A stretch of DNA of 11,192 nucleotides, taken from contig OMQE01000109.1 of the NCBI GenBank assembly GCA_900313155.1, positions 1 through 11,192 of the forward strand. The letters are read 5' to 3'. Source of the DNA: an uncultured Rhodospirillaceae bacterium. GTDB taxonomy: Bacteria > Pseudomonadota > Alphaproteobacteria > RF32 > CAG-239. Positions 1-7,124 of this stretch are shown piece after piece. The notes under the pieces were generated by a model that was not told the origin of the DNA, did no database searches, and worked only from the letters and a program-made list of their open reading frames with translations. Each line of letters begins with the position of its first letter. The stretch's first letter is position 1. The translations under genes were made by a program, and so were the position numbers.

Positions 1-621
1 GTGGTTGGCGGGACCGGAATGTATATTGACGCGCTCATAAATGGCGTAACACCCATTCCCGAAGTTCCGACACAAATTCGGCAGCATGTGGCAACCTTGT
101 CTTTGCCGGAATTATATGCTTTTCTACAGCAAAATGATGCGGTGATGGCGCAAAGATTGCATCCTAATGATAAAACTCGTTTAACTCGCGCGGCGGAAAT
201 TATGCTTTTTACCAAACGCAAACTTTCCGACTGGTATCAAGTTCCGCTTATTAAAAAATTGCCGGAAGCTCAGTTTAGAGTTGTTAAAATTGTGCCGTCC
301 ATCGAAGTTATTGAGCAACGCTGTCGTGAACGGCTTGATAAAATGATTTCAGACGGCGTTTTGGCCGAAATATCGGCCTTGTTGAACCGTGGTATTGATG
401 AAACTTTGCCGGCGATGAAAGCACTCGGCGTGCCGGAATTAAGTTTGGCGGTAAAAGGACAAATGCCACTCAATGAAGCTCTTGAACAGGCAAAATTGCA
501 CACCCGCCAATATGCCAAGCGTCAACGCACGTGGCTCAAGAACAAACTGCAGGCCGATCTTGAATTTGCCGAACCTTATAGCGGTCAATCCGCATGGCTT
601 GAAAAAATAAGAAATTTGTAA
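1..621 (+). CDS. miaA: tRNA dimethylallyltransferase MiaA, C-terminal part (5' end outside window)
   Basis: MiaA transfers a dimethylallyl group to N6 of adenosine 37 in tRNAs that read codons starting with U; it acts in the cytoplasm. The 206 visible residues begin at the conserved VVGGTGMYIDAL segment, which in the family sits about 95-100 residues in. The P-loop and DSxQ region therefore lie upstream of the window, and the GTG at base 1 is an internal codon, not a start. Visible family signatures are the proline-rich PIPEVP loop (about residues 18-23), NDKTRLTRAAEI (about 56-67), ALGVPEL (about 140-146) and the C-terminal TRQYAKRQRTWLKN (about 168-181), which contributes to tRNA binding. 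The ALGV form is typical of alphaproteobacteria. The length fits a family total near 300 residues. The gene ends 72 bases before mreB, on the same strand; a promoter candidate lies in the gap. Identification is secure; only the N-terminus is missing. Confidence 0.95.
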   Translation: MVGGTGMYIDALINGVTPIPEVPTQIRQHVATLSLPELYAFLQQNDAVMAQRLHPNDKTRLTRAAEIMLFTKRKLSDWYQVPLIKKLPEAQFRVVKIVPSIEVIEQRCRERLDKMISDGVLAEISALLNRGIDETLPAMKALGVPELSLAVKGQMPLNEALEQAKLHTRQYAKRQRTWLKNKLQADLEFAEPYSGQSAWLEKIRNL

Positions 622-626
622 AAATA

Positions 627-657
627 TTGCTTGCAGATTGTGACAAACTGTTATAAA
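627..657 (+). promoter_or_regulatory. Candidate sigma-70 promoter for the mre operon
   Basis: The only gap before mreB contains a TATAAA-like -10 element at 652-657. Two weak -35 choices precede it: TTGCTT at 627-632 (19-base spacer) and TTGCAG at 631-636 (15-base spacer). Neither spacing is ideal, so the promoter is plausible but not strong; read-through from miaA is also possible. Confidence 0.35.
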
Positions 658-693
658 AGTAAATAAATTTTTAACTTTTGGAGAAAAACACAA

Positions 694-1734
694 ATGTTTT
701 CTAAATTACTGGGTATGTTTTCTGCCGATATGGCAATAGATTTAGGTACGGCAAACACGTTGGTATATGTCCGCGGTCGCGGTATTGTTTTGAACGAACC
801 GTCTGTGGTCGCAATTAAGGAAGAAAAAGGTCGTAAAATTGTTTTGGCCGTTGGTAACGAAGCCAAACAAATGCTCGGACGAACACCGGGTAATATTCAG
901 GCCATTCGCCCGCTTAAAGACGGTGTGATCGCCGATTTTGACTATGCCGAACAAATGATTAAGTATTTTATTTGCAAAGTCCATAATCGCCGCACATTTG
1001 TCACACCGACAATTGTGATTTGCGTTCCGTTCGGTTCTACGGCTGTTGAACGTCGCGCCATTGAAGATTCGGCCTCTCAAGCCGGTGCACACAAGGTTTA
1101 TTTAATTGAAGAACCGATGGCTGCAGCTATTGGTGCCGGACTGCCGGTTACGGAACCTGCCGGTTCTATGGTGGTCGATATTGGTGGCGGTACAACCGAA
1201 GTTGCCGTTTTGTCGCTTGAAGGAATTGTTTATGCCCGTTCGATTCGCGTTGGCGGCGATAAGATGGATAGTGCAATTGTTAACTATATCCGTCGTAATA
1301 TGAACTTACTGGTTGGTGAACGTAGTGCCGAACGCATCAAAAAAGAAATCGGTTCCGCTTGCCCGCCGGAAGACGGAGACGGCCGTTCGGTTGAAATTCG
1401 CGGCCGAGATTTAGTTAACGGAGTCCCGAAGGAAATTACCATTACCGAACGCCAAGTGGCTGAAAGTTTGATAGAACCTGTTTCTGATATTGTTGAGGCG
1501 GTGAAGGTTGCGCTTGAAAACACTGCACCGGAATTGGCAGCCGATATTGTTGATAAAGGGATTGTTTTAACCGGCGGCGGCGCTTTGCTGACTAATTTAG
1601 ATAAGGTTTTACGCAAAGCAACCGGCTTACCGGTTACTATTGCCGAAGATCCGTTGGCTTGCGTGGCAAAGGGTTGCGGAGAAACCGTTGACCACTTGAA
1701 TCGCTATAAGGGTGTTCTTTCCAGCTCAAACTAG
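694..1734 (+). CDS. mreB: Rod shape-determining protein MreB (actin homologue)
   Basis: MreB is a bacterial actin that forms membrane-bound ATP-dependent filaments and steers lateral wall synthesis by the Rod complex. The 346 residues match the family's usual length. Actin-fold motifs are all present: phosphate-1 loop DLGTANT (16-22), EEPMAAAIG (139-147), phosphate-2 loop DIGGGTTEV (162-170) and the adenosine motif LTGGGALL (292-299). The N-terminal MFSKLLGMFS is a short amphipathic segment of the kind that attaches MreB to the inner membrane. The start is supported by GGAG at 680-683, ten bases upstream, and by the DLGTANT position. It is the first gene of an operon; mreC follows after 24 bases. 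Nothing in it looks abnormal and identification is secure. Confidence 0.98.
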   Translation: MFSKLLGMFSADMAIDLGTANTLVYVRGRGIVLNEPSVVAIKEEKGRKIVLAVGNEAKQMLGRTPGNIQAIRPLKDGVIADFDYAEQMIKYFICKVHNRRTFVTPTIVICVPFGSTAVERRAIEDSASQAGAHKVYLIEEPMAAAIGAGLPVTEPAGSMVVDIGGGTTEVAVLSLEGIVYARSIRVGGDKMDSAIVNYIRRNMNLLVGERSAERIKKEIGSACPPEDGDGRSVEIRGRDLVNGVPKEITITERQVAESLIEPVSDIVEAVKVALENTAPELAADIVDKGIVLTGGGALLTNLDKVLRKATGLPVTIAEDPLACVAKGCGETVDHLNRYKGVLSSSN

Positions 1735-1758
1735 TTTTGACGATACAAAGGAGATAAA

Positions 1759-2640
1759 ATGAAGCAACGCAAAGTTTGGCTCATTCAGTTTGGCGAACTT
1801 AAAACTTTTTTTCGCCGATTGTTTGTGGTTGCGCTTTTTATCGTTGCTTTTTTGAGCATTTTTCTAACACGTATTGACAGCCTTGTGGTCAGCGCCGTCG
1901 ATAAGGTGATTATTGATATGACCGGTCCGATGATGCAAGTCATAGAATTTCCGGCCAGAGTTATTCATCGCGCCTACACATACTTTTATGATATCAGCCA
2001 CATATATACCGATAATCAGCAGTTGCGAAACGAAAACAAACAAATGATGATTTTACAAAACAAGGTTCGAACTTTAGAAGTGGAAAATCAGCTTTTATCA
2101 CGATTACTGAACTATATTCCGCCGGCAGATGCTACTTTTGTCAGTGCCCAAATTATTGCCGAATCAGGTGACAATTTTACCCATTTGTTGCTCGTTTATA
2201 TTGGTGATGAACCGGTCGAGAAAGGGCAAATCGTTATGGGCGAAGAAAGCGTGATTGGTCGGGTAGATACCGTTGGTAATCGATATGCCAAAATTATTCT
2301 GATTACTGATATAAATTCCAAAATTCCGGTCATTATTGAGCGCACCCGTGCCCGCGGTATTTTAAGCGGAAACAACACGTCCATGCCGCAGCTGATTTTT
2401 ACGCGTTCCAATGCCGATATCAAAGCCGGAGATTTAATTGTCAGCTCGGGTGCCGGTGGTATGTTTCCGGCCGGTTTGCCAATTGGTTTTGTGCACACGG
2501 TTCATAGCGACGGCACCGTTGATGTTGAACCTATTGCCGATATAAGCCGTTTGGAATATGTGCGCATTGTTGACTACGGCCTTTCGCGTGACAGCGAATT
2601 TTTAGCTGAATTTACGGCGGGAAACAATGATGGACAATAA
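1759..2640 (+). CDS. mreC: Rod shape-determining protein MreC
   Basis: MreC is a single-pass inner-membrane protein whose periplasmic part binds and activates PBP2 in the elongasome. The 293-residue product has a short basic cytoplasmic N-terminus, one membrane segment at about 19-37, a coiled coil at about 80-116 (QQLRNENKQMMILQNKVRTL and on) used for dimerisation, and then the beta-domain region. The family signature SSGAGGMFPAGLPIG occupies 229-243, and a second conserved patch reads RARGILSGNN (197-206). The start has a strong AAAGGAG at 1747-1753, five bases upstream. Its last codons overlap the mreD start, so translation of mreD is probably coupled to it. No anomaly is seen. Confidence 0.96.
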   Translation: MKQRKVWLIQFGELKTFFRRLFVVALFIVAFLSIFLTRIDSLVVSAVDKVIIDMTGPMMQVIEFPARVIHRAYTYFYDISHIYTDNQQLRNENKQMMILQNKVRTLEVENQLLSRLLNYIPPADATFVSAQIIAESGDNFTHLLLVYIGDEPVEKGQIVMGEESVIGRVDTVGNRYAKIILITDINSKIPVIIERTRARGILSGNNTSMPQLIFTRSNADIKAGDLIVSSGAGGMFPAGLPIGFVHTVHSDGTVDVEPIADISRLEYVRIVDYGLSRDSEFLAEFTAGNNDGQ

Positions 2641-3160
2641 AAAGTTTGAACAAATTCCCGTTTTTTTAAGGCATTTATTACCGCTTTTTTCTGCCGTGCT
2701 GTTTGTGCTATTCTTTTTTATGCCGGTTAATTCGGTCGAGCTTAATATATTTCGTCCCTCTATCGGCGTTATCTGTGTTTATTATTGGCGATTAAATCGT
2801 CCGGCTTTGTTTGGATGGTTTTCGGCCTTTTTTATAGGTTTTTTAATAGATATATACAGTTCTTCTCCTTTAGGTATCAATACTTTTTTAATGCTCTGTT
2901 TGGTCGGTGCCACCGGTTGGCTTTCGCATTATTTTCAAACTTCTTCTTTTGGGGTGCGTTGGTTTATATTTGCCCTGTCGGCGTTGGCTTATACATTGAT
3001 TAAATGGCTGTTTCTGATGCTCTATTTTGCGCACTGGCTGCCGCTGGCGGAAGTTGCCGTCGGATACTTTTCAACCGTGATGTTTTACCCTTTAATTGCC
3101 GCCATAAACTTTTGGTTGGCACAAAAATTTATTCCGCCGGAGAACATCAATGAACAATAA
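2627..3160 (+). CDS. mreD: Rod shape-determining protein MreD
   Basis: MreD is a small polytopic inner-membrane protein of the Rod complex and binds MreC. The product of 177 residues is strongly hydrophobic, with about five membrane segments (near 15-33, 42-54, 60-75, 84-100 and 110-170 in parts). The weakly conserved family marks FRP (42-44) and the D....SPLG stretch (D75, P81-G83) are present. Two ATG codons in tandem (2627 and 2630) could start it; both overlap the end of mreC, by 14 or 11 bases, and only a weak GGCGGG at 2616-2621 lies upstream. Coupling to mreC translation is therefore likely. Sequence conservation in this family is low, so position between mreC and mrdA carries part of the weight. 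Confidence 0.92.
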   Translation: MMDNKKFEQIPVFLRHLLPLFSAVLFVLFFFMPVNSVELNIFRPSIGVICVYYWRLNRPALFGWFSAFFIGFLIDIYSSSPLGINTFLMLCLVGATGWLSHYFQTSSFGVRWFIFALSALAYTLIKWLFLMLYFAHWLPLAEVAVGYFSTVMFYPLIAAINFWLAQKFIPPENINEQ

Positions 3161-4955
3161 AAACGAAAAGCTCCGCATTCTCGGGCAACGCACAATTGTT
3201 CTCATTTTGCTGAATTTACTGGCATTTGTAGTGATTATTGCCCGTTTGTACTATCTGCAAGTTTTTGAAGCGGATAAATATAAAGTTATGTCGGACGAAA
3301 ATCGCATTTCTACCCGTTTTTTAGTTCCGCCGCGCGGCACAATTTATGACCGAAATGGTGAGGTTATTGCTAAAAACGAACAAGATTTTCAAGCAGTTCT
3401 GATTGCTGAACAAACACCGAATATATCTGAAACTTTGGCACATTTCAAACAACTCATTTCCTTGACGGAAGACGAAGAAAAAAAGATAAATGCCGAAATC
3501 TTACGTCACCGTCGTTTTATTCCGATAAAATTGAAAAGCAGATTGAGTTGGGACGATGTTTCCAAACTGATGCTCCACGCTCCTGACCTCCCCGGTGTGG
3601 AAATTGAAGAAGGATTAAATCGCACCTATCCGTTTGCTGATTTATATGCTCATGTTTTGGGTTACGTTGGACCGGTTTCGGACAAAGACCGCAAAGATAG
3701 CCCGCTATATATGGTTCCGGGGTTTAAAATCGGCAAGTCAGGCTTAGAAAAGTCGCTTGATTATAAACTGCAAGGACAAGGCGGAACTGTCAAATTAGAA
3801 GTTAATGCCTATGGGCGAGTAATGAAAGAAATTGAGCGCCAAAGCGGCAGTATTGGCAGCAGTGTGCAAATCACCATCGATTCGCGCTTGCAAAAAGCGG
3901 CCTATGATGCCTTTGGCAACAACAGTGGAGCCGCCGTTGTTCTTGATGTTCATAGCGGCGAAATTTTGGCGTTGATTTCCGCCCCGTCTTATGACCCGAA
4001 TCTGTTTACGAACGGAATTAGTTATAAGCACTGGAATGCGCTTTTGAATAATGAACGCACACCGTTGATTAACAAAGCCGTTTCCGGCCAATATTCTCCC
4101 GGTTCAACCTTTAAAATTGTGGTGGCGTTAGCGGCTTTGGAAGCCAAAGCCATCAACGCCGATACCCGCTATTATTGTTCCGGCGGAATGGATATCGGTG
4201 CCACCCGTTTCCATTGTTGGAAGCACGTTGGTCATGGAGCACTTAATGTAATAGAAGCACTCAAATATTCTTGCGATATTTTCTTTTACGAAACCGCCAT
4301 TCGCATCGGAATTGATAAAATTCATGATATGGCGTTGCAGCTTGGATTAGGACAACCGTTGAACATTGGACTGGATAATCAAAAAAACGGGCTTATTCCA
4401 TCAGAACAATGGAAAAAAAACACCAAAGATGCGGTGTGGACTAAAGGCGATAGCGCCAATTCCGGAATTGGGCAAGGTTATGTTTTAATAACTCCGCTTC
4501 ATTTGGCCACAATGTTGGCACGAGTGGTGAACGGCGGATATGCGGTTATGCCGACGCTGATAAAACAAAAACAGTCGCTAAAACCTTTCAAAAAGCTGAA
4601 TATATCGAAGCACAGCATAGATATTGTGAAACAAGGTATGTATGAGGTGGTGAACGCCATTGACGGCACGGCACACAAAGCAAAGTTTAATCTGGACGGT
4701 ATGCGCATGGGTGGCAAAACCGGCACCACTCAAGTTCGTCGCATATCCATGAAAGAGCGTAAAGCCGGTATTATCAGTGATAGTAAGCTGCCTTGGCGCT
4801 TGCGTAATCATGCTTTGTTTATTGGTTTTGCACCGGCAGATAATCCGCGTTATGCTGTTGCCGTGGTGGTGGAACATGGTTCTTCGGGCTCCGGTGTGGC
4901 AGCGCCGATTGCCGGCAAAATTTTGCAAGAAGCTTTGAAATTAAATATTCAATAG
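3150..4955 (+). CDS. mrdA: Penicillin-binding protein 2 (peptidoglycan DD-transpeptidase MrdA)
   Basis: PBP2 is the class B transpeptidase of the elongasome. It cross-links peptidoglycan strands made by RodA, in the periplasm, anchored in the inner membrane. The 601-residue protein has a membrane segment at about 14-32, the pedestal (dimerisation) region starting with PPRGTIYDRNGEV (60-72), and a C-terminal transpeptidase domain with all three catalytic motifs: S319-T-F-K322 in SPGSTFK, S374-C-D376 (the SxN-type motif, Asp-containing as usual in PBP2), and K523-T-G-T526. Length is slightly below the 630 or so of E. coli PBP2. The start at 3150 has GGAG at 3139-3142, seven bases upstream, and overlaps the mreD stop by 11 bases. 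rodA follows after 10 bases. It is the expected target of mecillinam-type beta-lactams. Identification is secure. Confidence 0.97.
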   Translation: MNNKNEKLRILGQRTIVLILLNLLAFVVIIARLYYLQVFEADKYKVMSDENRISTRFLVPPRGTIYDRNGEVIAKNEQDFQAVLIAEQTPNISETLAHFKQLISLTEDEEKKINAEILRHRRFIPIKLKSRLSWDDVSKLMLHAPDLPGVEIEEGLNRTYPFADLYAHVLGYVGPVSDKDRKDSPLYMVPGFKIGKSGLEKSLDYKLQGQGGTVKLEVNAYGRVMKEIERQSGSIGSSVQITIDSRLQKAAYDAFGNNSGAAVVLDVHSGEILALISAPSYDPNLFTNGISYKHWNALLNNERTPLINKAVSGQYSPGSTFKIVVALAALEAKAINADTRYYCSGGMDIGATRFHCWKHVGHGALNVIEALKYSCDIFFYETAIRIGIDKIHDMALQLGLGQPLNIGLDNQKNGLIPSEQWKKNTKDAVWTKGDSANSGIGQGYVLITPLHLATMLARVVNGGYAVMPTLIKQKQSLKPFKKLNISKHSIDIVKQGMYEVVNAIDGTAHKAKFNLDGMRMGGKTGTTQVRRISMKERKAGIISDSKLPWRLRNHALFIGFAPADNPRYAVAVVVEHGSSGSGVAAPIAGKILQEALKLNIQ

Positions 4956-4965
4956 GAAACAAAAA

Positions 4966-6102
4966 ATGAGCGAACTGAATTTTTCAAGCACGAATAACAG
5001 TCTATATGGCAAATTTTTTCGCTTAAGCTTTACTTATATCATTTTAATTGTTCTGTTAGCGCTGATTGGCACCATGACTCTCTATTCTGCGGCCAACGGC
5101 AGCTGGGAACCATGGGCAGGCAAACACCTTTTGCGCTTTGGAATATCTCTGCTGTTAATGTTTGGTCTGGCACTGATAGATGTGCGCCATTATTATAAAT
5201 TTGCCTATGTTTTTTATTTTATTTCTTTGCTTCTGCTGATTGTTGTGGAAGTTTCCGGTCATATTGGCATGGGGGCGCAACGCTGGATAAATTTCGGTTT
5301 TTTCAAATTGCAACCCTCCGAGCTGATGAAAATAGGATTGGTATTGTTTATTGCCCGCTATTTCAGCGCTATGACCATGCAAGGCATTCATGCCATTCGC
5401 GGCATTATTATTCCGACTGTTTTTGCGTTGTTACCGGTAGTTCTGATTATTTTAGAACCGGATTTAGGAACGGCGATGATGCTTCTGTTCACAGCAGCTT
5501 TGATGTTTTTTGCGGTTGGTGTTCAGTGGTGGAAATTTGCTCTTGTCGGCATTTTAGGTTTGGCGGCGTTACCGGTGGCATGGAATTTTTTGCATGAATA
5601 CCAACAAAATCGGGTGCTGACTTTTTTGGATCCGGAACGCGATCCACTCGGCACCGGCTACCATATAATTCAATCAAAAATTGCCTTCGGCTCCGGTGGT
5701 TTGTTCGGCAAAGGCTTTTTGCACGGCACCCAAACACATCTAAACTTTTTGCCCGAAAAACACACAGATTTTATTTTCACCATGTTTTCAGAAGAATTCG
5801 GCATGGTTGGCGGGCTGATATTATTGTTTGTCAACCTGCTTATTTTGGCACTGGGCTACCTGTTTGCCTTTCGTTGCCGTAACTACTTTGCGCGCTTGGT
5901 GATTATTGGATTGAACACCAACTATTTTCTGTATATTTTCATTAACATATCTATGGTCATGGGATTGCTTCCGGTTGTCGGCGTCCCTCTGCCGCTGATT
6001 TCATACGGCGGAACAGTAATGTTTTCAATTATGGCAAGCTTTGGGATTATTCTTTGCATGTCCATCAATCCTAACACCCCAAACAGCTTTGATGATGATT
6101 AA
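4966..6102 (+). CDS. rodA: Peptidoglycan glycosyltransferase RodA (SEDS family)
   Basis: RodA polymerises lipid II into glycan strands and works as a pair with PBP2. The product of 378 residues is a ten-segment-type inner-membrane protein of normal family length. SEDS motifs are visible: GAQRWINFG (103-111), QPSELMK (116-122), EPDLGTAM (164-171), FLPEKHTDFIF (261-271) with the expected catalytic aspartate at D268, FSEEFGMVGG (274-283) and PLISYGGT (343-350). The last one, and the partnership with mrdA, separate RodA from the division homologue FtsW. The start lies 10 bases after the mrdA stop; an AGGAA overlapping that stop codon serves as the ribosome site. It is the last gene of the mre operon. 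No clear terminator follows; only an A-T palindrome is seen in the 91 bases before the next gene. Confidence 0.97.
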   Translation: MSELNFSSTNNSLYGKFFRLSFTYIILIVLLALIGTMTLYSAANGSWEPWAGKHLLRFGISLLLMFGLALIDVRHYYKFAYVFYFISLLLLIVVEVSGHIGMGAQRWINFGFFKLQPSELMKIGLVLFIARYFSAMTMQGIHAIRGIIIPTVFALLPVVLIILEPDLGTAMMLLFTAALMFFAVGVQWWKFALVGILGLAALPVAWNFLHEYQQNRVLTFLDPERDPLGTGYHIIQSKIAFGSGGLFGKGFLHGTQTHLNFLPEKHTDFIFTMFSEEFGMVGGLILLFVNLLILALGYLFAFRCRNYFARLVIIGLNTNYFLYIFINISMVMGLLPVVGVPLPLISYGGTVMFSIMASFGIILCMSINPNTPNSFDDD

Positions 6103-6138
6103 AAAAACAAGTTTGGTAAAGGCTAAAAATTTTTCATC

Positions 6139-6166
6139 TTGACTATTTTGAAAAAACAATTAAATC
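6139..6166 (+). promoter_or_regulatory. Candidate promoter for the lipoprotein gene
   Basis: TTGACT at 6139-6144 matches the sigma-70 -35 box at five of six positions. A poorer -10 candidate, TAAATC at 6161-6166, follows after 16 bases. A different reading, TTG at 6148-6150 with TAAATTG at 6172-6178, weakly resembles the Bacteroidota TTG/TAnnTTTG promoter but lacks one T. The region is very AT-rich, so either match could be chance. Confidence 0.35.
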
Positions 6167-6193
6167 ATGTCTAAATTGTAATTTTTTATATAT

Positions 6194-7000
6194 ATGAAGA
6201 ATTTATTATTTTTGCTCATCGGCATTATGCTGTTGAGTTGCAACGCGAACAATAGTAACGTTGCTAAAGTGGAAAATGTGGCAGACACCACGCAGGTTGA
6301 TTCTGCTAAAGTTGACAGTGTTGAAGTTGACACCATGACCGCTGAAGAGGTCGCAGTTGCCGCTAAAGTCGGGGCGCTGTGGGTCTATAAAATGGCTCCG
6401 GATACCTTCAAGATTGTTCAATCGGTGCCAACATCTAAGTTATCCTTTAAGGATTATGTAGCCGATATGGACTCTTTACCGATGGTTGGTATTGTGTCTG
6501 CCAACGGAAAATATTATGTGCCGGCTGAATACAGTGACGTAAATCAGCTTGACCGTGACATATTTATTGGGGAAGTAAGTTTTTCCCAATATACCGCTCA
6601 ACTGGATATTCCTGACAATTTTACGTTGTATCAAGTGGTTTATCGCGGTAAAAAAGTGGGTGGACTTTCTGCCCTGAATGATGTTAAACCGCTTTATCAC
6701 CACGGCAAGGTGGCAGGTTTTATCAAAACCTTATATATAGAGGAAGCTGATACAAAATATATCTTCTATATCGACACAAAAGGTAAAGGTTGGGACGTTC
6801 TGTGGGACATTCGCGGCACCTCATATCCCAAATTTGAACGATATCAAGTTCAAGGCGATGTGCTCACTTTGTGGGGAGGCACTAAAACACCGGAAGAACT
6901 GCAAGCCTTCTGGCCGGAAGACCGTTCTTTGTATCGGGTAAATCTGGTCACAGGGGCAGTGCTTGAAAATCCGTTTGTGCCGACAGAAGCCGACGATTAA
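6194..7000 (+). CDS. Putative lipoprotein of unknown function
   Basis: I do not recognise the family. The 268-residue product starts with a short basic-hydrophobic leader and a lipobox, L13-L-S-C16, so it should be exported, cleaved before C16 and lipid-anchored. Residues 17-50 form a low-complexity Asn/Val/Asp/Ser/Thr linker with a short repeat (VDSAK, VDSVE, VDTM), as in tethers that hold a domain away from a membrane. The rest (about 55-268) looks like one soluble, beta-rich domain with many aromatic residues, e.g. GLWGG-like and WDVLWDIRGTSY (200-211); no catalytic motif stands out. There is no Shine-Dalgarno sequence before the ATG; the upstream bases are nearly all A and T, and no other start would keep the signal peptide. 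It stands alone between rodA and a strong terminator. Leader style and linker recall Bacteroidota lipoproteins, but this is an impression only. Confidence 0.8.
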   Translation: MKNLLFLLIGIMLLSCNANNSNVAKVENVADTTQVDSAKVDSVEVDTMTAEEVAVAAKVGALWVYKMAPDTFKIVQSVPTSKLSFKDYVADMDSLPMVGIVSANGKYYVPAEYSDVNQLDRDIFIGEVSFSQYTAQLDIPDNFTLYQVVYRGKKVGGLSALNDVKPLYHHGKVAGFIKTLYIEEADTKYIFYIDTKGKGWDVLWDIRGTSYPKFERYQVQGDVLTLWGGTKTPEELQAFWPEDRSLYRVNLVTGAVLENPFVPTEADD

Positions 7001-7014
7001 AGACTTATCTGAAG

Positions 7015-7040
7015 GTCCGAGAGAAATCTCGGACTTTTTT
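7015..7040 (+). terminator. Rho-independent terminator after the lipoprotein gene
   Basis: A perfect 8-base-pair stem, GTCCGAGA (7015-7022) with TCTCGGAC (7027-7034), encloses a stable GAAA tetraloop and is followed at once by six T. Three further A-T/G-T pairs can extend the stem into the T tract. It lies 14 bases after the stop codon and should separate the lipoprotein gene from the next gene. Confidence 0.93.
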
Positions 7041-7063
7041 ATTTGCAGTTTTGCCGAATCCCC

Positions 7064-7092
7064 TCGACAAAACACAATTTATGTGTTATATT
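7064..7092 (+). promoter_or_regulatory. Sigma-70-type promoter for the 349-residue protein gene
   Basis: TCGACA at 7064-7069 and TATATT at 7087-7092 each match the consensus at five of six positions and are separated by exactly 17 bases. A TG at 7084-7085 gives an extended -10 element. The pair lies between the preceding terminator and the ribosome site, so the downstream gene probably has its own promoter. This is the best promoter match in the window. Confidence 0.65.
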
Positions 7093-7114
7093 ATAGGCAG
7101 AAAAAATTAAAAAC

Positions 7115-7120
7115 GGAGGT
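7115..7120 (+). promoter_or_regulatory. Strong Shine-Dalgarno site that sets the start at 7125
   Basis: GGAGGT lies five bases before ATG 7125. The frame is open further upstream, to an ATG at 6963, but that extension would run through the end of the lipoprotein gene, the terminator hairpin and the promoter, and has no ribosome site. The start at 7125 is therefore preferred. Confidence 0.85.
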
Positions 7121-7124
7121 AGCC

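Noticed and set aside
1..3. GTG at the first base as the start of miaA
   Set aside because: The first residues match an internal conserved MiaA segment, about 95-100 residues into the family. The true start is outside the window.
742..1616. Open frames on the minus strand and in other frames across mreB, mrdA, ldcA and mpl
   Set aside because: They lie fully inside strongly conserved genes, have no ribosome sites and give low-complexity or Cys/Arg/Ser-rich proteins typical of shadow frames.
4269..4281. SCD in PBP2 in place of the SxN motif, as a possible catalytic defect
   Set aside because: PBP2 proteins usually carry an Asp in this motif, so Ser-Cys-Asp is normal for the subfamily.
6125..6136. 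A-T palindrome (five A, five T) after rodA as a terminator
   Set aside because: The stem would have only A-T pairs and no usable loop, so it is unlikely to stop transcription. The mre transcript may run into the lipoprotein gene, up to the terminator at 7015-7040.
6963..7124. A 54-codon upstream extension of the 349-residue protein gene, from ATG 6963
   Set aside because: It would pass through the end of the lipoprotein gene, the terminator hairpin and the promoter, and it has no ribosome site. GGAGGT five bases before ATG 7125 gives a far better start.
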